Of a stretch of DNA of 64,000 nt, positions 41,689 through 49,972 are shown one piece after another (position 1 is the first letter of the stretch; each line of letters opens with the position of its first letter). The notes beneath the pieces are model-generated. The model was not told where the DNA came from. It was given only the letters and a program-made list of their open reading frames with translations, and searched no databases. The translations under genes were made by a program, and so were the position numbers. Source of the stretch: Allobosea sp. UNC402CLCol (GTDB lineage Bacteria > Pseudomonadota > Alphaproteobacteria > Rhizobiales > Beijerinckiaceae); the NCBI RefSeq assembly GCF_000745475.1, contig NZ_JQJJ01000013.1:62001-126000 (forward strand), read 5' to 3'.

Positions 41689-42934
41689 GCCGGCAGTCTT
41701 ACGTGAATCGGTTATTCTGTCGAGCCGCCCGGCTTCGCCCTGGCTCTCGCTGATCGGCCTCGGGGAAGATGGCGCCGCCGGACTCTGCCGAGAAGCGCTC
41801 GCGGCGCTGAACGAAGCCGAGATCGTCTTCGGCGGCGAGCGGCATATCGCGCTGGTCGGCTCCGTCCCCGGCGAGCTTCGCTCCTGGCCGCAGCCCTTCC
41901 GCAACGCCCTGCCGCAGATTCTGAAGGAGCGCGGCCGCAAGGTCTGCGTGCTCGCGACGAGCGACCCGTTCCATTACGGCATCGGCAACAGCCTGAGCCG
42001 GGCGATCCCGCCCGAGGAGATACGGATCATCCCGCAGCTCTCCTCCTTCTCGATGGCCTGCACGCGGATGCGCTGGCCGCAGGAGGAATGCGCGCTGGTC
42101 TCGCTGCATGGCCGCACGCTCTACCGGATCGTGCCGCATCTGCAGCCTGATGCCCGCATCCTCGCTTTGTCCTGGGACGAGACGACGCCGCGCGCCGTCG
42201 CCGAACTGATGACCGCGCGCGGCATGGGCGCAAGCCGTATCGTGGTAATGGAATCGCTCGGCGGCCCGCAGGAGCGCATCCGCGAATGCCGCGCCGATGC
42301 TTTCGCGCTCGACGATATCGTGCCGCTCAACCTGATCGCGGTCGAGGTCGCGGCCACCCGTGACTCGCGCATCCTCCCGCTGACGCCGGGGCTCGACGAG
42401 GAATGGTTCGCCCATGACGGGCAGATCACCAAATCGGAGATTCGCGCCATCACGCTGTCGGCACTGGCGCCGCGCGCGGGCGAATTGCTCTGGGATGTCG
42501 GGGCCGGGTCGGGCTCGGTCGCCGTCGAATGGTGCCAGCGCCACACCCGCAACCGGGCCATCGCCTTCGAGGCCCGCAGCGAGCGGGCCGAGCGGATCGC
42601 CCGCAACCGGCTCGAGCTCGGCGGGCTTACCGTCGAAGTGGTGGGTGCGGCGCCGGCCGGCTTCGTCGGACAGGAGGCGCCGGACGCCGTCTTCATCGGC
42701 GGCGGCCTGACGGAGGAGGGGTTGTTCGAGGCCGCCTGGGCGGCGCTCAAGCCGGGCGGCCGGCTCGTCGCCAATGTCGTCACCCTCGAGGGCGAGGCGA
42801 AGCTCGCCGCGCTCCATGCCGAACATGGCGGCTCGCTCAGGCGCATCTCGATCGACCGGCTGGCGCCGGTCGGCGGCAAGCATGGCTGGCGCCCGGCGAT
42901 GCCGGTGACGCAGTGGCGGATCGAGAAGCCTTGA
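41687..42934 (+). CDS. cobL: Precorrin-6Y C5,15-methyltransferase (decarboxylating) CobL
   Basis: The 415-residue protein is a CbiE-CbiT fusion. The N-terminal half has PWLSLIGLGEDGAAGL, VFGGERHIAL and VLATSDPFHYGIG; the C-terminal half is a class I methyltransferase with ITKSEIRAITLSALAPRAGELLWDVGAGSGSVAVEW and VFIGGGLTEEG. It methylates C5 and C15 and removes the C12 acetate carboxyl. Of the ATGs at 41675 and 41687, the second has GAGG 6-9 nt upstream and is chosen. Its start overlaps that of cobK. A palindromic repeat follows before cobE. Confidence 0.92.
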   Translation: MPAVLRESVILSSRPASPWLSLIGLGEDGAAGLCREALAALNEAEIVFGGERHIALVGSVPGELRSWPQPFRNALPQILKERGRKVCVLATSDPFHYGIGNSLSRAIPPEEIRIIPQLSSFSMACTRMRWPQEECALVSLHGRTLYRIVPHLQPDARILALSWDETTPRAVAELMTARGMGASRIVVMESLGGPQERIRECRADAFALDDIVPLNLIAVEVAATRDSRILPLTPGLDEEWFAHDGQITKSEIRAITLSALAPRAGELLWDVGAGSGSVAVEWCQRHTRNRAIAFEARSERAERIARNRLELGGLTVEVVGAAPAGFVGQEAPDAVFIGGGLTEEGLFEAAWAALKPGGRLVANVVTLEGEAKLAALHAEHGGSLRRISIDRLAPVGGKHGWRPAMPVTQWRIEKP

Positions 42935-42961
42935 AGGCCGCTTCGCGTTCCCCCTCCTCCA

Positions 42962-43069
42962 TCGTCATTCCGGACAAGCCGCAAAGCGGCGCCGATCCGG
43001 AATCCATCGGAGGGCTCGGCGTTCTACGATGGATTCCAGGTCTCCGCTTCGCTGCGCCCGGAATGACGG
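42962..43069. repeat. Palindromic repeat between cobL and cobE
   Basis: Ends are GTCATTCCGG / CCGGAATGAC (perfect 10-bp arms); inner arms include GATCCGGAATCCATCG and CGATGGATTCC. It belongs to the same family as the cobN copy 2 and the copy at 51199 (ends GTCATxCCGG). It fills most of the 160 bp between the cobL stop and the cobE ATG. No stops-free frame is needed here. Confidence 0.88.
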
Positions 43070-43094
43070 CGCGGGTCGAACGGAGTGCGCAACC

Positions 43095-43484
43095 ATGACC
43101 GCCCGCCTCGTCGCCGGCATCGGCATCAGGCCCGGCACGGAGGCTGCCGACATCCTCGCCTGCCTCGACGAGGCTCTGGCGATCGCCGGGCTTTCCGGCG
43201 TGGCGACGCCGCGCTTCGCCACGCTGGCGAGCCGCGCCGCTGAGGCCGGCATGGTCGCGGCCGCCGCCGATCGTTCGGCCGAGCTCGTCGCCATCCCCGA
43301 CGAGGCGCTGAAGGGATACGAAGCCGCCTGCGCCACGCGCTCGACCCGCATCGCCTCGCTCTACGGCGTCGGCTCGGTGGCGGAGGCCGCCGCGCTCGCC
43401 GGCGCCGGGCCGGGCGGCACGCTGGTGCAGCCGCGCATCGCGACCGGGCGCGTCACCTGCGCGCTCGCCAGGACAGCACCATGA
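43095..43484 (+). CDS. cobE: Cobalamin biosynthesis protein CobE (CbiG C-terminal-like)
   Basis: The 129-residue protein matches CobE / the C-terminal domain of Cbi[30 protein letters not shown], the regularly seen [16 protein letters not shown] and [32 protein letters not shown]. CobE is needed in the aerobic pathway and binds precorrin-type intermediates, but it has no proven enzymatic step. The ATG at 43095 is the one that gives the family N-terminus; the frame upstream runs into the palindromic repeat. Its stop overlaps the ATG of a six-codon frame that leads to cobM. Confidence 0.9.
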   Translation: MTARLVAGIGIRPGTEAADILACLDEALAIAGLSGVATPRFATLASRAAEAGMVAAAADRSAELVAIPDEALKGYEAACATRSTRIASLYGVGSVAEAAALAGAGPGGTLVQPRIATGRVTCALARTAP

Positions 43485-43501
43485 AACCGCTCCGCGCATG
43501 A
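43481..43501 (+). other. Six-codon bridging mini-ORF between cobE and cobM
   Basis: ATGAAACCGCTCCGCGCATGA encodes a hexapeptide (MKPLRA). Its ATG overlaps the cobE stop (ATGA) and its TGA overlaps the cobM start (ATGA). Such a step-stone could allow ribosomes ending cobE to re-initiate and reach cobM, whose ATG has no good ribosome site of its own. This may be chance. Confidence 0.35.
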
Positions 43502-44262
43502 CCATCCATTTCATCGGTGCCGGCCCCGGCGCGCCCGACCTCATCACCTTGCGCGGGCGCGATCTCATCGCGGCTGCACCCGTCTGCCTCTATGCGGGCT
43601 CGCTGATCCCGCAGGCCATGCTCGGCTGGTGCCCGCCCGGTGCGCGCATCATCGACACCGCCCCGCTCGATCTCGACGCCATCATTGCCGAGATGGAAGC
43701 TGCGCATCAGGCCGGGCAGGACGTCGCGCGCCTGCATTCCGGCGATCTCTCGATCTGGAGTGCCTGCGGCGAGCAGATGCGCCGGCTCGATGCGCTGGGG
43801 ATTCCCTATACGGTGACGCCGGGCGTGCCGGCCTTCGCTGCCGCGGCCGCCGCGCTGAAACGCGAATTGACGCTGCCGGGCGTGGCACAATCGCTGGTGC
43901 TGACGCGCACCTCCGGCCGCGCCTCTTCCATGCCGGAAAAGGAGACGCTCGCGACCTTCGCGGCTTCGGGCGCGACGCTCGCCATCCATCTCTCGATCCA
44001 TGTGATCGAGCAGGTCGTGGCGGAGCTGACGCCCTTCTATGGCTCGGATTGCCCCGTCGCCGTGGTGTTCCGGGCGACATGGCCGGACGAGACGGTGCTC
44101 AGCGGCTCGCTTGCGACCATCGCCGCGCAGGTGAGGGCGGGCGCGCTGGAGCGCACGGCGCTGATCCTGGTCGGGCCGGCGCTGGCCGCCGACGATTTCG
44201 CCGAGAGCGCGCTTTATTCAGCCGGCTACGATCGCCGCTTCCGGCCGGGGGGTGGCACGTGA
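43498..44262 (+). CDS. cobM: Precorrin-4 C11-methyltransferase CobM
   Basis: The 254-residue methylase has [54 protein letters not shown] and [35 protein letters not shown], all standard for CobM/CbiF. It methylates C11 of precorrin-4. Its stop TGA overlaps the GTG of cobB (GTGA). The reading frame is complete and family length is normal. Confidence 0.93.
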   Translation: MTIHFIGAGPGAPDLITLRGRDLIAAAPVCLYAGSLIPQAMLGWCPPGARIIDTAPLDLDAIIAEMEAAHQAGQDVARLHSGDLSIWSACGEQMRRLDALGIPYTVTPGVPAFAAAAAALKRELTLPGVAQSLVLTRTSGRASSMPEKETLATFAASGATLAIHLSIHVIEQVVAELTPFYGSDCPVAVVFRATWPDETVLSGSLATIAAQVRAGALERTALILVGPALAADDFAESALYSAGYDRRFRPGGGT

Positions 44263-45584
44263 TCGCGCGCGGGCTTCTCATCGCCGCGCCGCGCTCCGGC
44301 TCCGGCAAGACGACGATCACGCTCGGGCTGCAACGCGCGCTCGTGCGGCGCGGACTCACGGTACGCGGGCTGAAATGCGGGCCGGATTATATCGATCCCG
44401 CCTTCCACGCCGCGGCGACGGGCGCAGCGAGCGCCAATCTCGACAGCTACGCGATGTCGGACGGGCTGCTCGGGCACATAGCGGGCGAGGCGGCGGATGG
44501 CGCCGACATCGTCATCGCCGAAGGCTCGATGGGGCTGTTCGACGCCGTGCCGGGCGCGGCCGGCCATACCGGCGCCAGCGCCGACATCGCCGCGCTGCTG
44601 GGCTGGCCGGTCGTGCTCGTCATCGACGTCTCCGGGCAGGCGCAATCGGCGGCGGCCGTCGCGCTCGGCTGCAAGGTTTACGACCCCCGCATCCGTGTCG
44701 CCGGCGTCATCCTCAACAAGGTCGCGAGCGCCCGGCACGAGCGATTGGTGCGGCAGGGTATGGAGCTGATCGGCCTGCCCGTGCTGGGCGCGCTGCCGCG
44801 CGAGGCGAGCCTGATCCTGCCCGAGCGCCATCTCGGGCTGGTGCAGGCCGGCGAGACGGCCGATCTGCATGCCAGGCTCGACGCCCTGGCCGAAGCCGTG
44901 TCCGCCGCCGTCGATCTCGAGGCCGTCATCGCGGCCGCCGGTGAAACGCGGCTGCCTTCGACGGAGACGGCGACACCGCCGCTGCCTCCGCCCGGCCGAC
45001 GCATCGCGATCGCGCGCGATGCCGCCTTCTCCTTCGTCTATCCGCATGTCGAGGCGGGCTGGCGCGCGGCGGGCGCCGAGATCGTTCCCTTCTCGCCGCT
45101 GAGAGACGAGCCGCCGCCGGAGGATTGCGATGCCTGCTGGCTGCCGGGCGGCTATCCCGAACTCCATGCCGGCACGCTCGCTGCCGCCGGCCGCTTCCTC
45201 GGAGGCTTGCGCCGCTTCGCCGAAACCCGCCCGGTCCATGGCGAATGCGGCGGCTACATGGTGCTGGGACGCAAGCTCACCGACGCCGACGGGGTGACGC
45301 ACGCCATGGCGGGGCTGCTCTCGGTCGAGACCTCCTTCGCGAAGCGGAAGATGAATCTCGGCTATCGCCGCGCGGTGCTGGAGGCGGATGGTCGGCTCGG
45401 CCCGGCCGGCACGGCGCTGACGGGGCACGAATTCCACTATGCAAGCATCGTCACGCAAGGCGAGGACCGGCCCTTCGCCACCGTCCGCGACCCGCACGGC
45501 TCGCCTCCCGCCGTCGCGGGAAGCCGCCGTGGCCTGGTGACGGGTTCGTTCTTTCACGCCATCGCGACGGCGGAATCGGCGTGA
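44259..45584 (+). CDS. cobB: Hydrogenobyrinic acid a,c-diamide synthase CobB
   Basis: The 441-residue protein has a P-loop RSGSGKTTI near residues 12-20, [16 protein letters not shown], the [10 protein letters not shown] segment, then [16 protein letters not shown], and a C-terminal class I glutaminase-like triad domain with [12 protein letters not shown] (Cys330) and GHEFHYAS. It amidates the a and c carboxylates using glutamine and ATP, giving the CobN substrate. Start is GTG overlapping the cobM stop; an in-frame extension upstream overlaps cobM and is not used. Stop overlaps the bluB GTG. Confidence 0.93.
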   Translation: MIARGLLIAAPRSGSGKTTITLGLQRALVRRGLTVRGLKCGPDYIDPAFHAAATGAASANLDSYAMSDGLLGHIAGEAADGADIVIAEGSMGLFDAVPGAAGHTGASADIAALLGWPVVLVIDVSGQAQSAAAVALGCKVYDPRIRVAGVILNKVASARHERLVRQGMELIGLPVLGALPREASLILPERHLGLVQAGETADLHARLDALAEAVSAAVDLEAVIAAAGETRLPSTETATPPLPPPGRRIAIARDAAFSFVYPHVEAGWRAAGAEIVPFSPLRDEPPPEDCDACWLPGGYPELHAGTLAAAGRFLGGLRRFAETRPVHGECGGYMVLGRKLTDADGVTHAMAGLLSVETSFAKRKMNLGYRRAVLEADGRLGPAGTALTGHEFHYASIVTQGEDRPFATVRDPHGSPPAVAGSRRGLVTGSFFHAIATAESA

Positions 45585-46195
45585 GCGGCCCCCCAGCCTT
45601 CGACACGGGCTTCGCGCAGCAATTTGCGGAGCTGCTGCGCTGGCGGCGCGATGTGCGACGGTTCAGACGGGACCCGGTTCCCGCCGGGCTGATCGACGAT
45701 CTGCTCGCGCAGACGCAGCTTTCGCCCTCGGTCGGGCATTCGCAGCCCTGGCGCTGGCTCGCCGTCACGGGGGCAGCCCAACGCGAGGCGGTGCAGGCGA
45801 GCTTCCGCCGCTGCAACGCCGAGGCGCTGGCCGCCTATGAAGGCGAGCGGGCCGCTCTCTATGCCCGGCTCAAGCTCGAGGGTCTGCGCGAGGCCCCCGT
45901 GCAGTTCGCCGTGTTCTGCGACCACGGCACGCAACGCGGCCACGGCCTCGGCCGGCAGACCATGCCGGAAATGCTGGATTATTCGGTCGTCGCGGCGATC
46001 ACGCAGTTCTGGCTGGCGGCGCGCATCCACGGCCTCGGCGTCGGCTGGGTCTCGATCCTCGAACCCGCCGAGATCGCTGCCTCGCTGGGCGCGCCGCCGG
46101 AGTGGAAGCTGATCGCCTATCTCTGCATCGGCTGGCCGGAAGAGGAATGCGCCGTGCCGGAACTGGTCAAGGCGGGCTGGGAAACCGGGCGATAA
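45581..46195 (+). CDS. bluB: 5,6-dimethylbenzimidazole synthase BluB
   Basis: The 204-residue nitroreductase-fold protein has RRDVRRFRRDPVPAGLIDDLL, LSPSVGHSQPWRWLAV, and near the end LGVGWVSILEPAEIAASLGAPPEWKLIAYLCIGWP, matching BluB. It uses O2 and reduced flavin to cleave FMN into 5,6-dimethylbenzimidazole, the lower ligand of B12, so the organism is an aerobic B12 maker. Start GTG overlaps the cobB stop (GTGA). It is the last gene of the plus-strand cob block, before a bidirectional hairpin. Confidence 0.93.
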   Translation: MSGPPAFDTGFAQQFAELLRWRRDVRRFRRDPVPAGLIDDLLAQTQLSPSVGHSQPWRWLAVTGAAQREAVQASFRRCNAEALAAYEGERAALYARLKLEGLREAPVQFAVFCDHGTQRGHGLGRQTMPEMLDYSVVAAITQFWLAARIHGLGVGWVSILEPAEIAASLGAPPEWKLIAYLCIGWPEEECAVPELVKAGWETGR

Positions 46196-46283
46196 GCCAG
46201 GACCACACGGGCGGAGCCCGAGGCGATCGGCGCGCGTCCCGAACCCGTCGATAAAGCGTCGCCCCCGGCCGGCCTACATAACA

Positions 46284-46309
46284 AAGAGCCGGCCCAAGGG
46301 CCGGCTCTT
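46284..46309. terminator. Bidirectional terminator between bluB and the caspase-like gene
   Basis: AAGAGCCGGCCC-AA-GGGCCGGCTCTT is a perfect 12-bp dyad. Read on the minus strand, it is followed by CTCTTTGTTATG, a short U-rich run suited to intrinsic termination of the leftward caspase gene. On the plus strand the tail is CTCTTCATG, weaker. It lies 89 bp after bluB. Confidence 0.8.
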
Positions 46310-46332
46310 CATGTCCTGCTCAATCCCGTGCC

Positions 46333-47997
46333 TCAGCGGCCGCGCAGGATGCCGCCCATGATGGCGCCGCCGAGGATCGAGCCGAAGGCGGCCGCACCAG
46401 CTGAATCGCCCGTCGCGTCGCCGCGCTGCCGCACCCGGCCCTGATAGCCAGTACTGGTGGTGCCGGCGCGCGGGGTGCCGGAGCTGGCAACGCCGCGCTC
46501 GCGAGCGAGGTCGCGCTGATACATCTCGTCACCTTCATAGGTGATCTTGCGGGTGGCCGCCGTGCCGCCCTTGCGCTCGACCGTCCTGCTCTTCTTCTCG
46601 GTGGCAGCCTTCGCTTCATCCGCGAGCAGGCGCTGGTAGGCGGGCTCGCTCTGCGCGCGCAGCGCCGTCGCCTGCAAGGCCGTGAGGAAGCCGGTCTCCG
46701 GCACGCTGCGCGACTTCTGCCAGTCCTGGATCGCCTTGCGCTGGCCCGGCCCGAAATTCGCGGCGAGCTTGCCGGGCTGGAAGCCGGCGACGCGCAGGCG
46801 GGTCTGCAGCTCGCGCCGGCCCTTCGCGTCGAGCTTCATCGCAGCCTCGGTCTGGGCAGTGCCGATCTCCTTCTTCAGCGCCTCATCGGTCACGGCGGGA
46901 GCAGCAGCAGCGGCGGCCGTCGCGGCATTGGCCGGCGGCGTCGCCGCCTCCAGGCTCGCGAGCCGGTTGCGCGCGAAGGTGGCGAACTGGCCGGAGGGGA
47001 AGGCGTCGAGATAGGCGCGATAGTCGGCCGCGGAATTGCCGCGCTCCGCCACTTCCCAAGTCTTGATATCGATCTGGCCGCGGTCGAAGACCGGTGCCGC
47101 CGGCATGGTCGGCGCGGGCACCGCCGCATTGATCGCCTTGGCCGCGTCGGCGCTGCCGCCGGCCACGTCGGTCGCGGAGGCCGCGGCCAGCTTCAGCGTC
47201 GGGTTCAGCTTGAACTCACCGATGATCGAGGAATTGGTCCAGGGCTTCTGCTTCTTGCCCGTCGATTCCCAGACATCCGCGCGGACGCGGTCCATCACCG
47301 TGGTGATCGACACTTCGGGCGTCTCGATATGCTTCAGCAGCGCATCGGTGAAGGGGCTGTGCCCGTCCTTCTCACCGTCGAGCGCGGTCGCGCGCGGATC
47401 GGTGGCGAAGGCGATCAGGATGCCGGAGGCGGACTGCGTCTCGATCGGCGTCAGGCCACGGGTCACGGCGCGCGACCTGGCGGCAAGCTGGGACGCGAAA
47501 GGATTGTCGCGGCAGGCATCGAGGATGACGATGTTGACCCGCTCGTCACGCTGCATCTGGCGCAGGATGAGCTGGATATTGACGGCACGGAAATCGAGAT
47601 CGGCCTCCGAACGCAGCGAGGCATCGACCGGAATGAGGTAGTTCTCATCGCCCACGGCGATGCCGTGACCGGCATAATAGACCAGCCCGGCCTTGGCGCC
47701 GTCGAGCCTCTGGGCGAACTGACGCACCAGATTGGTCATGTCGTCCATCTTGAGGTCGTAGCCCTCGACCACCTCGAAGCCGAGACGCTTGAGCGCCGCC
47801 GAGACGCCCTTGGCATCGCGCATCGGGTTGGCCAGCGGCGGCACCGCCGAATAGGCGCTGTTGCCGATGACGAGCGCGACGCGGCGCTCGGGAACGGCGG
47901 CATGGGCTGCCGGGGCAAGCGCCACAGCACAGAGCACCAGCGCAAAGGCCACGGCCATTCGGGCACGGAACACCGAAATGCGAGTCGCGACGCTCAC
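46333..47997 (-). CDS. Secreted caspase-like (peptidase C14) protein with peptidoglycan-binding-like repeat
   Basis: The 554-residue protein starts with a signal peptide (ARMAVAFALVLCAVALAPAAHA). The caspase domain follows: RVALVIGNSAYSAVPPLANPMRDAKGV, LVYYAGHGIAVGDENYLIPVDA with His111, and VNIVILDACRDNPF with Cys162, the catalytic dyad of clan CD. After an Ala/Pro-rich linker there is a short TPR-like piece (YLDAFPSGQFATFARNRLASLE) and a PG-binding-like module (RRELQTRLRVAGFQPGKLAANFGPGQRKAIQDWQ), then a basic linker and Gly/Ala tail (FGSILGGAIMGGIL). The start is GTG at 47997 with GGGAGG 5-10 nt before it; a TTG upstream is unlikely. Substrate unknown; alphaproteobacterial orthocaspase-type proteins are common. 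Confidence 0.85.
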   Translation of the reverse strand: MSVATRISVFRARMAVAFALVLCAVALAPAAHAAVPERRVALVIGNSAYSAVPPLANPMRDAKGVSAALKRLGFEVVEGYDLKMDDMTNLVRQFAQRLDGAKAGLVYYAGHGIAVGDENYLIPVDASLRSEADLDFRAVNIQLILRQMQRDERVNIVILDACRDNPFASQLAARSRAVTRGLTPIETQSASGILIAFATDPRATALDGEKDGHSPFTDALLKHIETPEVSITTVMDRVRADVWESTGKKQKPWTNSSIIGEFKLNPTLKLAAASATDVAGGSADAAKAINAAVPAPTMPAAPVFDRGQIDIKTWEVAERGNSAADYRAYLDAFPSGQFATFARNRLASLEAATPPANAATAAAAAAPAVTDEALKKEIGTAQTEAAMKLDAKGRRELQTRLRVAGFQPGKLAANFGPGQRKAIQDWQKSRSVPETGFLTALQATALRAQSEPAYQRLLADEAKAATEKKSRTVERKGGTAATRKITYEGDEMYQRDLARERGVASSGTPRAGTTSTGYQGRVRQRGDATGDSAGAAAFGSILGGAIMGGILRGR

Positions 47998-48407
47998 GAC
48001 AACCTCCCAGCTCAATCATGCGCGCATCGCGGCCATCTGTGGCCATTCGCGCGACGGGACACGCCTAAAATATCAAAATAGCGGTGATCGAAGGCAGCCA
48101 CATTTCTACCGCAATCACCCCGACCGGTAAACCAGCTTTCCCTTGGTCGCAGCCCATCCGCGATGGGTTCAAAGCGATGCCGGCCAACCACCCGGGAAAT
48201 CGCGCGCAGCCTGCGCGTGCGGGCGCGCACCGCGCATCCTTCATTCGCATGACAAGGGCGGCATAAGACAAAGGGATGAGATCAGGCGCCAGACGGCGTC
48301 CAGGGCGGGAGCGAACGTTGACTTATGCCTGGAGCGCGGTGCAGCATGACATGCAAGGGGAAACGATAAACCAAGAAAGACAAAGCTGATGAAGGTCAGT
48401 ATTCCGC
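47998..48407. other. Divergent intergenic region with possible leader peptide
   Basis: This 410-bp gap lies between the caspase-like gene and the ABC transporter operon. Near its right end an ATG at 48389 opens an 8-codon frame (MKVSIPHA) that ends in TGA at 48413-48415, overlapping the transporter start by two codons, so translational coupling or attenuation is possible. A TTGACT hexamer at 48318 could be a -35 box, but no clear -10 follows at the right distance. Confidence 0.45.
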
Positions 48408-49175
48408 ATGCCTGAAGATATTATTTTGTCGACTTCAGGTTTGACCAAGGAATTCGCCGGCTTTACGGCGGTCAGCGGCGTCGACCTCAAGGTCAAGCGC
48501 GGCTCGATTCATGCGCTGATCGGGCCGAACGGAGCGGGCAAGACGACCTGTTTCAACCTGCTGACCAAGTTCCTCCCGCCGACGCGCGGGACGATCGTCT
48601 ATAACGGTCGCGACATCACCGGCGAGAAGCCGGCCGAGATCGCCCGGCTTGGCCTCGTTCGCTCCTTCCAGATCTCGGCCGTTTTTCCGCAGCTCTCCGT
48701 CCTGACCAATGTCCGCATCGCGCTGCAGCGCAAGCGCGGCGACTCCTTCGATTTCTGGCGCTCGGAGCGCAGCCTGAAGAACCTCGACGCCGAGGCGCGA
48801 CGGCTGGTCGAGGCGGTCGGCCTCTCCCCCTTCCTCGAACTGACCGCAGGCGAACTCTCCTATGGGCGCAAGCGGGCGCTGGAGATCGCGACGACGCTGG
48901 CGCTCGAACCCGAGATGCTGCTGCTCGACGAGCCGATGGCCGGCATGGGACGCGAGGACATCGAGCGGATCGAGGCGCTGATCCGCAAGGTCTCGGCCGA
49001 GCGCACCATTCTGATGGTCGAGCACAATCTCTCGGTCGTCGCCTCGCTCTGCGACCGCATCACCGTGCTGGCGCGCGGGCAGGTTCTGGCCGAGGGCGAC
49101 TACGCCACCGTCTCGAAGGATCCGCGCGTGGTCGAGGCCTATATCGGCTCGGGAGGCGGACATGGCCATCACTGA
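48408..49175 (+). CDS. livG: Branched-chain amino acid-type ABC transporter ATP-binding protein (LivG-like)
   Basis: The 255-residue ATPase has Walker A GPNGAGKTT, the Q-loop region FQISAVFPQLSVLTN, the signature LSYGRKRALEIA and Walker B LLLDEPMAGMG with a His switch VEHNL. The LivG subfamily is marked by the short C-terminal domain with ARGQVLAEGDYATV. It powers uptake of amino acids or related small acids or amides. The start may be coupled to an 8-codon frame upstream, as its own ribosome site is weak. Its last 14 bp overlap livF. Confidence 0.88.
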   Translation: MPEDIILSTSGLTKEFAGFTAVSGVDLKVKRGSIHALIGPNGAGKTTCFNLLTKFLPPTRGTIVYNGRDITGEKPAEIARLGLVRSFQISAVFPQLSVLTNVRIALQRKRGDSFDFWRSERSLKNLDAEARRLVEAVGLSPFLELTAGELSYGRKRALEIATTLALEPEMLLLDEPMAGMGREDIERIEALIRKVSAERTILMVEHNLSVVASLCDRITVLARGQVLAEGDYATVSKDPRVVEAYIGSGGGHGHH

Positions 49176-49908
49176 AGCCGCCCGTGCTCCGGCCGCCACG
49201 GCCGGCACCGCGCCCTTGCTGAAGGTGCGCGGGCTCGAGGCCTGGTACGGCGAATCCCATGTGCTGCATGGCATCGACCTCGACGTCGCGCCGGGCGAGG
49301 TGGTGACGCTGCTCGGCCGCAACGGCGCCGGCAAGACCACGACGCTGAAATCGATCATGGGCGTCATCGGCAAGCGCAAGGGCTCGGTCGTGCTGGAGGG
49401 CAAGGAGACGATCGACCTGCCCTCGCGCGCCATCGCCCGGCTCGGCATCGGCTTCGTGCCGGAGGAGCGCGGCATCTATGCCTCGCTCTCGGTCGAGGAG
49501 AACCTGATGCTGCCGCCGCAGGTGCGCCCCGGCGGGCTGTCGCTGGAGCGCATCTTCACGCTGTTCCCCAACATCAAGGAGCGGCTGAAGAGCCAGGGCA
49601 CCAAGCTCTCGGGCGGCGAACAGCAGATGCTGGCGATCGGGCGCATCCTGCGCACCGGCGCCCATCTCCTCCTGCTCGACGAGCCGACCGAGGGCCTCGC
49701 GCCGGTGATCATCGAGCAGATCGGCCGCACCATCGCGGAGCTGAAGCAGGAAGGCTTCACCATCATCCTGGTCGAGCAGAATTTCCGCTTCGCCCAGACG
49801 GTCGCAGACCGGCACTATGTCGTCGAGCAGGGCAAGGTCATCGACATGATCCCCAATGCCGAGCTCGACGCCAATATCGACAAGCTCCACCGCTATCTCG
49901 GGGTCTGA
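49162..49908 (+). CDS. livF: Branched-chain amino acid-type ABC transporter ATP-binding protein (LivF-like)
   Basis: The 248-residue ATPase has VTLLGRNGAGKTTTLKSIMG (Walker A), FVPEERGIYASLSVEENL, the signature KLSGGEQQMLAIGRIL and LLLDEPTEGLAPVIIEQI (Walker B), with LVEQNFRFA as switch. FVPEERGIY is typical of LivF. It pairs with livG as the ATPase dimer. The ATG at 49162 overlaps livG by 14 bp, so the two are translated together. It is 64 bp from the binding-protein gene. Confidence 0.9.
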   Translation: MAITEAARAPAATAGTAPLLKVRGLEAWYGESHVLHGIDLDVAPGEVVTLLGRNGAGKTTTLKSIMGVIGKRKGSVVLEGKETIDLPSRAIARLGIGFVPEERGIYASLSVEENLMLPPQVRPGGLSLERIFTLFPNIKERLKSQGTKLSGGEQQMLAIGRILRTGAHLLLLDEPTEGLAPVIIEQIGRTIAELKQEGFTIILVEQNFRFAQTVADRHYVVEQGKVIDMIPNAELDANIDKLHRYLGV

Positions 49909-49972
49909 CCCGCTCAGCGCCCCGCAATCAGAAAAGCGCCGGGAAACGCCGGCATCCACCTCAGGGAGAACG

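Noticed and set aside
48318-48346. sigma70 promoter for the liv operon
   Set aside because: TTGACT is present, but no good -10 hexamer lies 16-18 bp after it.
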